From UBA6921 sp031363085 (lineage in GTDB: Bacteria > Pseudomonadota > Gammaproteobacteria > SG8-11), in NCBI GenBank assembly GCA_031363085.1, contig JANLTU010000253.1, forward strand, positions 1-8,485: DNA of 8,485 nucleotides, written 5' to 3'. This document shows, piece by piece, positions 1-5,810 of this stretch (the stretch's first letter is position 1; the number at the start of each line of letters is the position of its first letter). The notes beneath the pieces were generated by a model. It saw nothing but the letters and a program-made list of their open reading frames with translations. It made no database searches and had not been told where the DNA came from. The translations under genes and the position numbers were made by a program.

Positions 1-63
1 GCCTGCGTACGCCTCGTTGAACCTCATCTTCCGAATCTCCTGTAACACTTCCGTCCTTCTCAT
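1..63 (-). CDS. IS transposase, N-terminal 21 residues (partial)
   Basis: Reading the minus strand from 63 gives a peptide beginning MRRTEVLQEIRKMRF and continuing off the window edge. I recognise this start from a widespread group of DDE transposases (ISNCY-like), where it precedes a helix-turn-helix DNA-binding region; that region is not present here. A very good ribosome-binding site, GGAGGTGAG, sits three bases before the ATG, which fixes the start. The product would cut and rejoin DNA at the ends of its own element. Only the first 21 codons are seen, so it cannot be said whether the gene is intact. Confidence 0.6.
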   Translation of the reverse strand, partial: MRRTEVLQEIRKMRFNEAYAG

Positions 64-139
64 GGCTCACCTCCAGGGTGAATCATGAAACCGGACACAT
101 GACGTGCTACAGCTCCGGACAGATTATTAGCTCGCTACA
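1..139 (-). mobile_element. End of an insertion sequence (cut by the window)
   Basis: This is the left-hand (transposase 5') end of an IS whose body lies outside the window. The transposase start codon lies at 63-61 on the minus strand, and the rest is the non-coding tip. The tip carries two imperfect repeats in the same orientation, 91-110 and 115-138. Each starts with CCGGACA and ends with GCTAC, as expected of subterminal transposase-binding sites. I infer that the tip ends near 139, reading TGTAGCGAGC inward on the minus strand. The exact border and the family are judged from the protein start, which resembles the ISNCY/IS1202-type group by recall. No second end is visible, so the length and integrity of the element are unknown. 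Confidence 0.6.
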
Positions 140-156
140 CATAATTATTCCATCCG

Positions 157-195
157 TTGACATACCATAATAGATATAGCCACAATATGGTATGT
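157..195 (+). promoter_or_regulatory. Toxin-antitoxin promoter with overlapping palindromic operator
   Basis: A perfect TTGACA (157-162) is followed 18 bases later by CACAAT (181-186), a 4/6 match to a -10 box. A perfect 10-bp inverted repeat, ACATACCATA (160-169) and TATGGTATGT (186-195), overlaps the -35 box on one side and the -10 box and toxin start codon (192-194) on the other. The half-site centres are 26 bp apart. Type II modules commonly repress themselves through such repeats, so this is the likely operator bound by the antitoxin or the toxin-antitoxin complex. If this promoter is right, transcription would start at about 192-194 and the toxin mRNA would be leaderless or nearly so. 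Confidence 0.55.
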
Positions 196-473
196 GGCGC
201 ATCGAAGAGCACCGCCGGGTCGAAAAACAAGTTAAAGCGATACCGAACGACATTCTCAAACGGTACGAGAAATGGAAAGACATCGCAGCACTATCTGGCC
301 CACCGGGGCTCCGCCTTATTAAAGGATTTCATGATGAAACTCTTTCAGGCGAATGGCGCGGTTATCGCTCTTCCAGAATTGGGCTTCAGTGGCGCGTGAT
401 TTACCGCATTGATACAGATCACGTTCTGTTTCAGGTTGCATCCATCACGGCGCATGACTATCGGAGACCATAA
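192..473 (+). CDS. RelE/ParE-superfamily toxin (probable mRNA interferase)
   Basis: This 93-residue basic protein has the layout of RelE-type toxins. A helical N-terminal half (about 1-48) is followed by a beta-rich half containing GEWRGYRSSR (about 54-62), WRVIYRID (67-74) and the C-terminal HDYRR (88-92). Toxins of this group usually cleave ribosome-bound mRNA, and the basic and aromatic residues in these segments are the likely RNA-contacting positions. It is full length for the family. No Shine-Dalgarno sequence precedes the ATG, which instead lies within the operator palindrome, so initiation may be leaderless. The antitoxin starts one base after its stop codon. The toxin-first order resembles higBA modules. 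The region is less GC-rich than the core genes, and it sits between IS remains, which suggests horizontal acquisition. RNase activity is inferred, not shown. Confidence 0.85.
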   Translation: MWRIEEHRRVEKQVKAIPNDILKRYEKWKDIAALSGPPGLRLIKGFHDETLSGEWRGYRSSRIGLQWRVIYRIDTDHVLFQVASITAHDYRRP

Positions 474-474
474 A

Positions 475-735
475 GTGAACGAATATCGTCCTGCTAAAAA
501 ACGCATTTCTGTTTCGGTTGGTGAGTCGGTTCGTATTCTCCGCGAGCTTCAGGACTTGAGTCAAAATCAGCTCGCTGAGCTTTCCGGAATTCCCCAAGCT
601 ACCATCTCAGCCATAGAAAATGACCGTGTTCGGTTAGGTGTTGAACGGGCAAAGGCTCTAGCCACAGCACTTAAATGCCATCCCGGTGTCTTGGTGTTCC
701 CCGGCTGGCAACTCCCGGACGAAGTTGCGGCATAA
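475..735 (+). CDS. Xre-family helix-turn-helix antitoxin
   Basis: This 86-residue protein is the partner of the toxin before it. Residues about 16-70 form a Cro/C1-type helix-turn-helix: VGESVRILRELQDLSQNQL leads into the recognition segment PQATISAIEN (40-49). The tail LKCHPGVLVFPGW is typical of this antitoxin group. It should neutralise the toxin by direct binding and repress the operon at the palindrome over the toxin start. I chose the GTG at 475 because GGAG (463-466) lies eight bases upstream. An in-frame ATG at 454 would add seven residues and overlap the toxin gene, but has no ribosome-binding site. The one-base gap to the toxin stop implies coupled translation. The protein looks intact. 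Confidence 0.85.
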   Translation: MNEYRPAKKRISVSVGESVRILRELQDLSQNQLAELSGIPQATISAIENDRVRLGVERAKALATALKCHPGVLVFPGWQLPDEVAA

Positions 736-775
736 TCGGAGCAAGAGTCGACATCACTCCGACCCTCACTACCCA

Positions 776-793
776 TCCTCGCCTTCGCGAGGA
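776..793 (+). terminator. Stem-loop after the antitoxin gene (weak terminator candidate)
   Basis: TCCTCGC, the loop CTTC and GCGAGGA form a perfect 7-bp stem about 40 bases after the antitoxin stop codon. No T-run follows, so it is not a classical intrinsic terminator. It may instead be part of the structured remnant that extends to about 930. Confidence 0.25.
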
Positions 794-930
794 CGTGCTT
801 TGCATGCGGGTTCGCACTCGGCGGTTGTTGAAGCGAGGGGGAAACGTACCCACTGGTCTTTAATCAACACCGATGAATCCTTCCGACAGGGGACTTTCAC
901 CCCATAAGTTCATGTCCATGCGGGGCGAGT
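794..930 (-). other. Structured non-coding remnant, possibly a group II intron 5' fragment
   Basis: No credible gene lies between the antitoxin and the IS at 944. Read on the minus strand from about 930, the segment begins CGCCCCGCATGGACATGAAC and runs into GGGGTGAAAGTCCCC (889-903), a 4-bp stem with a 7-base loop. That opening, a GCGCCC-AGCATGGGC-like start followed by GGGGTGAAAGTCCCC, resembles by recall the domain I start of bacterial group II introns. No reverse transcriptase, domain V or domain VI can be seen, so at most this is a truncated fragment. The call is tentative: it rests on motif memory, not on an alignment. Confidence 0.3.
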
Positions 931-943
931 CAATTCCAATTGA

Positions 944-1607
944 GGTATGAGTCTGAGCGAGGGGCTCGGAGGGTCGGAGTTAAGCGGCATGCTTGGATCG
1001 ACGGTGGATGGATTGGAAGAGTGTCGTTCTGGCCTCGTTTAATTTCAGAAAAGAAACAGGGGCGGTGGAAGTTGACGTAGGGGTTGAGGAATTCGTGGCA
1101 GAACGCGTTGACCGCGTGGGCGAAATGCTGCGGAATATGGCTGTAACCAAAGTGTTTGCGCACGATGGCGCCGTTCTTGGTTTCGGCCAAGCCATTGTCA
1201 TTGCTGCGCCGGGGCCGGGATTTAGTGAACTCCACGCGTAACTTCTCCAGCAGGAAGGTGCGGGCAAAACCGGCCTCGGGCGCGGTATAGCGCTTGGTAA
1301 GAACCTCGCCACGCAAAGCGCGACACACCCGACGTGTCAGGTGTTGTCGTGAGTAGCCGACGGTGTGTCCAAGATAGCGCAACACCCCCCTTTATCGGCC
1401 CGCGCGAGACGGCGGTAGCGCAGGCGCTTTACCACGGAGCTAATGAATGCGTTGCGCTTGGTGTCCTCGCCACTGTGCTCAAATTGCACCTCCTGCGTAC
1501 CGTTCAAAAAAGCGCGTAACTGCGCCACTGTGTTCAATTGCTGTTCGTTCATGTCGATCACCATGGCCTGAATGGTCGACCCAAACATCCGTGCTCAGAC
1601 TCATACC
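944..1607 (-). mobile_element. Internally deleted 664-bp IS with 15-bp terminal inverted repeats
   Basis: GGTATGAGTCTGAGC (944-958) is repeated perfectly in inverted orientation at 1593-1607, and a second matching block, GGGTCG, lies a little further in at both ends. The only coding content between the ends is one broken integrase-core transposase on the minus strand. The start of its reading frame lies about 20 bases inside the right end and its stop about 20 bases inside the left end, so the two ends belong to the same element. No convincing target duplication is visible (flanks ATTGA and ATGTT). The element cannot transpose by itself but keeps both ends, so an intact relative could move it. 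It lies about 85 bp upstream of the radical SAM gene. Confidence 0.8.
980..1588 (-). pseudogene. Integrase-core (DDE) transposase, frameshifted with two internal deletions
   Basis: Three pieces of one transposase can be read on the minus strand. The N-terminal piece (1588 to about 1390) includes MNEQQLNTVAQLRAFLNGTQ. At a six-G tract (1385-1390) the frame shifts, and reading continues as VLRYLGHTVGYSRQHLTRRV to TKRYTAPEAGFARTF. Near 1250-1257 the sequence jumps to LLEKLRVEFTKSRPRRSNDN, which omits the part of the integrase core holding the first two acidic residues; the block NGLAETKNG with the third (Glu) remains. Near 1045-1058, after NFHRPCFF, a second deletion also changes frame, and the native tail LNEARTTLFQSIHRRSKHAA follows to the stop at 980. 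The family is an IS481/ISNCY-like Rve-domain transposase by recall. The gene is certainly non-functional. Confidence 0.85.
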
Positions 1608-1692
1608 ATGTTGGAAGAGACTGGGCGTACACGCTGCGACACACAAACGGTTATCATTGCGCGCGTAACTTTCACCACGCGGCGCACCGCTC
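1608..1692. other. Gap between the IS remnant and the radical SAM gene
   Basis: These 85 bases contain no gene. I see no convincing -35/-10 pair and no clear Shine-Dalgarno sequence before the ATG at 1693. The IS may have displaced the gene's original promoter, in which case expression would depend on this short stretch or on the end of the element. Confidence 0.4.
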
Positions 1693-3210
1693 ATGACGTC
1701 CATTCTGCTCACCACCATCAACGCGCAGTACATCCACGCCAACCTGGGGCTGCGTTACCTGCTGGCGAATTTGGGGGAGTTGCGCGCCCACACGCAGCTA
1801 CTCGAATTCACGCTCGAACATCGCCCCATCGACATCGTCGAGCGCCTGCTGGCGCACCAGCCCAAGATCATTGCGCTGGGTGTTTACATTTGGAATATTC
1901 AAGCCAGCACTGAAGTGGTCGCGCTACTCAAACAGGTGCGGCCCGACATCGTGGTGGTCGTCGGCGGCCCTGAAGTCAGTTACGAATGGGGCCAGCAGAT
2001 GATCGTGCAGCAGGCCGATTATCTGATCACCGGACCGGCCGATCTGGAATTTCCACGCTTGTGCGCGCAATTGCTGCACGGCCCACGCCCGCTGCAAAAA
2101 GTCATCAACGCCAGCATGCCGCCGCTGGACAGCTTGACGCTGCCGTATCGTGACTACAGCGATGAGGACTTAAAAAATCGCTTGATCTATGTGGAAGCGT
2201 CGCGCGGCTGCCCGTTCAAATGCGAATTCTGTCTGTCATCGCTGGACAAAACCGCGTGGCCGTTTGCGCTGGATGCGTTTCTCGCCGAGATGGAGGCGCT
2301 GTATCAACGCGGCGCACGCCATTTCAAATTCGTCGACCGCACCTTCAATCTCAACATCAAGGTGAGCAAGCGCATCCTGGAATTTTTTCTGGAACGCATG
2401 GTGGATGGTTTATTTGTGCATTTTGAAATGATCCCGGATGCACTGCCCGACGCGCTCAAAGATGCCATCGCGCGCTTTCCTCCCGGGTCTTTACAATTTG
2501 AAATCGGCATTCAGAGCTTCGACCCGCAGGTGCAAGCACTGATCAGCCGCAAACAAAACGACACCCAGACCGAAGCAAACCTGCGCTGGCTGCGCACCCG
2601 CACGCACGCGCACATCCACGCGGATTTGATCGCCGGCTTACCGGGCGAGACACTGGAAAGTTTTGCGCGCGGCTTCGACCGGCTGGTGGACCTCAATCCG
2701 CACGAAGTGCAAGTCGGCATTTTGAAGCGCCTGCGCGGCACGCCCATCATTCGCCACACCGAAACGTTTGCGATGAAGTACCACCCGCAGCCGCCCTACA
2801 CGGTGTTGAGCACCAGCACGATGGATTTTGTCATGCTGCAACGCATCAACCGCTTCGCACGCTATTGGGACATGATCGGCAACTCCGGCCGCTTCGTGCA
2901 TAGCCGGCCGCTGCTGCTGGGCGACGCGCCGTTCGCGCGCTTCATGCGCTTCAGCGACTGGTTATTCGCCACCACCGGCCAGACTCATCGCCTTGCACTG
3001 GACCGGCTGTTTGAATACGTGCACGACGCGCTGGTCACGCAGCTCGATGTGCCGTTGGCGCTCGCCACTGACACCCTCACGCGCGATTATCACGAGTGCG
3101 GCGCGCGCGGCAGCCCGAAATTCCTGCCTGTCATGTCCCGCCCCATTGCGGCCGATAACCTCAAAACCAACAGCAGTGCAAAACGTCAGGCGCGGCATAT
3201 ACGCAATTAG
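1693..3210 (+). CDS. B12-binding-domain radical SAM protein with DUF4080 tail
   Basis: This 505-residue enzyme has three parts. Residues about 1-135 are a cobalamin-binding-like Rossmann region containing VVVVGGPEV (87-95), but I do not see the DxHxxG motif of proteins that bind B12 through a histidine. Residues about 165-360 form the radical SAM core: CPFKCEFC supplies Cys173, Cys177 and Cys180 for the [4Fe-4S] cluster that cleaves S-adenosylmethionine, and EIGIQSFDP and HADLIAGLPGE are typical core segments. The C-terminal part (about 370-480, RFARYWDMIGNSGRF) matches DUF4080 by recall. The reaction and substrate are unknown. The protein looks cytosolic and intact; no alternative in-frame start was found upstream. 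It stands alone, with mobile debris before it and a REP-like pair after it, so its neighbours give no pathway clue. Confidence 0.85.
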   Translation: MTSILLTTINAQYIHANLGLRYLLANLGELRAHTQLLEFTLEHRPIDIVERLLAHQPKIIALGVYIWNIQASTEVVALLKQVRPDIVVVVGGPEVSYEWGQQMIVQQADYLITGPADLEFPRLCAQLLHGPRPLQKVINASMPPLDSLTLPYRDYSDEDLKNRLIYVEASRGCPFKCEFCLSSLDKTAWPFALDAFLAEMEALYQRGARHFKFVDRTFNLNIKVSKRILEFFLERMVDGLFVHFEMIPDALPDALKDAIARFPPGSLQFEIGIQSFDPQVQALISRKQNDTQTEANLRWLRTRTHAHIHADLIAGLPGETLESFARGFDRLVDLNPHEVQVGILKRLRGTPIIRHTETFAMKYHPQPPYTVLSTSTMDFVMLQRINRFARYWDMIGNSGRFVHSRPLLLGDAPFARFMRFSDWLFATTGQTHRLALDRLFEYVHDALVTQLDVPLALATDTLTRDYHECGARGSPKFLPVMSRPIAADNLKTNSSAKRQARHIRN

Positions 3211-3267
3211 TAGCGGCCGACCCGTCTGTCGGCCCGGCCTCAGGCGCACACGCAGGTGCGCCCCTAC
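3210..3267. repeat. Pair of inverted REP-like hairpins (BIME-like)
   Basis: Two hairpins of identical geometry lie side by side. GGCCGAC, CCGTCT and GTCGGCC span 3215-3234; GGCGCAC, ACGCAG and GTGCGCC span 3243-3262. Each has a 7-bp perfect stem and a 6-base loop. The pair is bracketed by GTAG (3210-3213, overlapping the radical SAM stop codon) and CTAC (3264-3267), so each hairpin is preceded by GTAG on its own strand. GTAG before a hairpin is the signature of REP sequences handled by RAYT (IS200-like) transposases, and two in inverted orientation make a BIME. Neither hairpin has the T-run of an intrinsic terminator, though the pair may still affect the 3' end of the mRNA. Confidence 0.6.
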
Positions 3268-3315
3268 TTTCCCAGGCAGGTATGCTGAACGTGGCTTGTT
3301 TGAGGTGAAACCGCG

Positions 3316-3978
3316 ATGGAACTGGAACTGATCGGCTTCGACTTATGTCCCTACGTGCAGCGCACGCGCATCACCGTGCTGCATAAAAACATTGCCTGCA
3401 AGGTCACGCACATCAATCGCAGCAGACCGCCGGAATGGTTTCGCTCGCTGGCGCCGTCGGGCAAGGTGCCGCTGTTGCGGGTCGATGATCACACCGTGAT
3501 TTTCGAATCGGCGGTGATCAACGAATATCTGGACGAAATTAGCGGCGGCGGGCTGATGCCCAGCGACCCGTTGCGCCGCGCGTTCAATCGCGGCTGGATC
3601 GAATACGCGTCCGGATTGTGGAACGATCTCAAAGGTTTTATGCACGCAAAGAGCGCGCCGCATTTCGACGCCGCCATCACCGCGTTGCGCGCCAAATGCG
3701 GATGGCTGGAACGGGTCGTCGACGCCGATCCGTATTTCAATGGCAGGTCGCTGTCGCTGGTGGACTTTGCCTATGCGCCGATCCTGGCGCGCATCCATGC
3801 GCTGGGAGCCGACCCGTTGCTGCACATGAACGCAGCGTTTCCCAAGGTCCGGCGCTGGAGTGCGGCACTGCGCGAAATCCCCGCTGTGAATGCGTCGCTC
3901 GGCGCTGACTTCCGTGCGCTGTTGCACGCCGCAGTGCGTGAGACCGGCAGCTACACCGCGACGCAGATGAAATTGTAG
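3316..3978 (+). CDS. Glutathione S-transferase family protein
   Basis: This 220-residue protein has an N-terminal thioredoxin-like domain (about 1-78) and an all-helical C-terminal domain (about 88-205). FDLCPYVQR puts a cysteine (Cys11) at the position that is catalytic in omega-type and related bacterial GSTs, which favour thiol transfer or deglutathionylation over classical conjugation. SGKVPLL carries the cis-proline, and Glu64-Ser65 of FESAVINEYLDE are the usual glutathione gamma-glutamyl contacts. GAGGTG (3302-3307) lies eight bases before the ATG and supports this start. There is no signal peptide, so the protein is cytosolic. The natural substrate cannot be deduced. The gene follows the REP-like pair and is probably transcribed separately from the radical SAM gene. 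It converges on mdlB with 23 bases between the stop codons. Confidence 0.88.
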   Translation: MELELIGFDLCPYVQRTRITVLHKNIACKVTHINRSRPPEWFRSLAPSGKVPLLRVDDHTVIFESAVINEYLDEISGGGLMPSDPLRRAFNRGWIEYASGLWNDLKGFMHAKSAPHFDAAITALRAKCGWLERVVDADPYFNGRSLSLVDFAYAPILARIHALGADPLLHMNAAFPKVRRWSAALREIPAVNASLGADFRALLHAAVRETGSYTATQMKL

Positions 3979-4001
3979 CCGGTGTTGACATCACGCCAGG
4001 T

Positions 4002-5771
4002 TTAGGTCGCCGCACTCTCCAGCGCCTGTGAGCGCTGCTCCAACTCCTGCAACTGATATAAATTCCGGTACACGCCGTCGTGCGCCAGCAACTGCGTGTG
4101 CGTGCCCTGCTGCGCCAGTGTGCCGTGGTGCAGCACCAGAATGCTGTCGGCAGCCTGAATGGTCGACAGCCGGTGCGCGATGACGATCAGCGTGAGGCGC
4201 CCGCGCAGTTGCGCCAGCGCGCGCTGCACCTGCGCTTCGGTGCGGCTGTCGACGTGCGCCGTGGCTTCGTCGAGGATGAGAATTTTAGGCGTGCCCGCCA
4301 GCGTGCGCGCTAATGACAATAACTGGCGCTGACCGATGGAAAGATTACCGCCGCGTTCGTCCAACAGCGTGTCGTAACCCTGCGGCAATGTGGCGATAAA
4401 GTCGTGCAACCCGGCACGAAGTGCGGCGCTCTCGACAGTGGCGCGATCCAGGTTGCGGCCAAGCGCGATGTTGTCGGCGATGCTGCCGCCGAACACCACC
4501 GGGTCTTGCTGCACGATGCCGACTTTATCGCGCAGCTCTTCGCTGCCGATGGTTTCCACTCCGTGCCCGTCGATTAACACCGCGCCGCTGCCGGCGGCGT
4601 AGAAGCGCAGCAATAAATTCGCGACGGTGCTTTTGCCGCTGCCGGTGTGGCCGACGATGGCGTAGAAACTTCCGGCCGGCACGCGGAACGAAACCTTGTT
4701 CAACACGTCGCGCCGCCCGTCATAGCTAAAAGTCACGTCCCGCAACGTAACCTCGCCGCGCCCGATGTGCACCGCCGTATGCTCGGCGTGTTGCATAACG
4801 GGCGCGTCGATCAGGTCGAACACGCGCTGCCCCGACACCACAGCTTGCTGAAACAGGCTCAGGCGGTGGGTCATTTCGATCAAGGGCTCCACGAAGCGCG
4901 CCAGGTAATTCACGAACACGTAAATCACGCCCACCGCCACCGGCGTGTCGAACGAGCGGTAGCCGAACAGGTATAACAAACCGGCCAGCGTGAACATGTG
5001 CAGCAAATCGACCAGCGGCCGCAGCAAAATCGCGTCGAGATTCAGGTTATGCATGCGCGCGTGGAGATGTTCGTCGGCGGTGCCGGCGAAGCGCTTGGCG
5101 AAACGCATCTCCTGATGCAGCAACTGAATCACCTTGATGCCTTGCACCGATTCGTAAATGCGCGCGTTGATGTCGCTGAGCAGGCTACGCACGCGTTGAA
5201 AGCGCGGCGTGGACAGACGCTGGTACACCACCATCAACGTCGCGATGAACGGCATGAACAGCAGGCACACCAGCATCAAGTGCCAGTCGAGCAACGCCAT
5301 CACGACGAAAATGCCAACAATGCGCACCATGCCCTGGATATAGGTGCCGAGCACGTCGACGTACATCTCGCGTGCGTATTCGGTGTCATTGGTCAGCCGC
5401 GACACCAGCGCCCCGACCGGAGTGCGATCAAAAAAACTCAGCGGCATGCGCAGCACGCGCGCAAACGCCGCGATGCGCAATGCCTGCACGCCGTGCACCG
5501 CCAGCGTGGAAAATTGTAAAGCCTGCACATAGTTGGCGGCGGCGTTGAGCAGTTGCAGGCCAATGTAACCGCCGGCCAGCAACACCAGCGGCGTGACCTG
5601 CCACGCGCCGACACGCACGTGATCGTCGATGAAGATTTTGATCAGCAGCGGACTGCACACGTCGGCGGCGGTGGCGATCAGCAGCAATGCCACGGCGCTG
5701 CGCACCAGACGCCGGTCGGTGAGCGCATAACTGAGCAGGCGCAAAAAGGTGCGGGTGGTGGAAACAGTCAT
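4002..5771 (-). CDS. mdlB: MdlB-type half of a heterodimeric ABC multidrug exporter
   Basis: This 589-residue half-transporter has six predicted membrane helices (about 20-310) followed by a nucleotide-binding domain. The domain has Walker A GHTGSGKST (374-382), signature LSIGQ (477-481), Walker B ILILDEA with catalytic Glu502, and the switch His533 in AHRLST. Long stretches match my recollection of E. coli MdlB, including STPRFQRVR, DPVVF, GNLS-GQRQLLSLARTL and LILDEATAHVDS. The non-canonical signature (LSVGQ in E. coli) is a family trait. It pairs with MdlA in the inner membrane, and its own Walker motifs should build the active ATP site together with MdlA's LSGGQ. It lies 39 bases after mdlA, with GGGG shortly before the ATG, so the two form an operon. 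Drug export is known for relatives such as SmdAB; the substrate here is unknown. Confidence 0.92.
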   Translation of the reverse strand: MTVSTTRTFLRLLSYALTDRRLVRSAVALLLIATAADVCSPLLIKIFIDDHVRVGAWQVTPLVLLAGGYIGLQLLNAAANYVQALQFSTLAVHGVQALRIAAFARVLRMPLSFFDRTPVGALVSRLTNDTEYAREMYVDVLGTYIQGMVRIVGIFVVMALLDWHLMLVCLLFMPFIATLMVVYQRLSTPRFQRVRSLLSDINARIYESVQGIKVIQLLHQEMRFAKRFAGTADEHLHARMHNLNLDAILLRPLVDLLHMFTLAGLLYLFGYRSFDTPVAVGVIYVFVNYLARFVEPLIEMTHRLSLFQQAVVSGQRVFDLIDAPVMQHAEHTAVHIGRGEVTLRDVTFSYDGRRDVLNKVSFRVPAGSFYAIVGHTGSGKSTVANLLLRFYAAGSGAVLIDGHGVETIGSEELRDKVGIVQQDPVVFGGSIADNIALGRNLDRATVESAALRAGLHDFIATLPQGYDTLLDERGGNLSIGQRQLLSLARTLAGTPKILILDEATAHVDSRTEAQVQRALAQLRGRLTLIVIAHRLSTIQAADSILVLHHGTLAQQGTHTQLLAHDGVYRNLYQLQELEQRSQALESAAT

Positions 5772-5810
5772 GCACCGCCCCTAGCCGCCGGCACCTCACC
5801 CGGTTGGGGT

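Noticed and set aside
980..1385. Intact small genes inside the IS
   Set aside because: The open frames there are fragments of one broken transposase or their opposite-strand shadows.
1385..1390. Programmed frameshift at the six-G tract of the transposase
   Set aside because: The same gene has two further deletions, one of which removes catalytic residues, so decay explains the shift better than regulated recoding.
3343..3927. 194-codon minus-strand open frame opposite the GST gene
   Set aside because: It lies wholly within a clearly conserved GST. Long antisense frames are common in GC-rich genes, and this one has no ribosome-binding site or family resemblance.
3979..4001. Bidirectional terminator between the GST gene and mdlB
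   Set aside because: The 23-base gap has only a 3-bp GTG/CAC match and no T-run on either strand.
4998..5519. 173-codon plus-strand open frame rich in His and Gln, opposite mdlB
   Set aside because: It is antisense to a well-matched ABC exporter gene, its composition mirrors the reverse complement of hydrophobic codons, and it has no recognisable domain.
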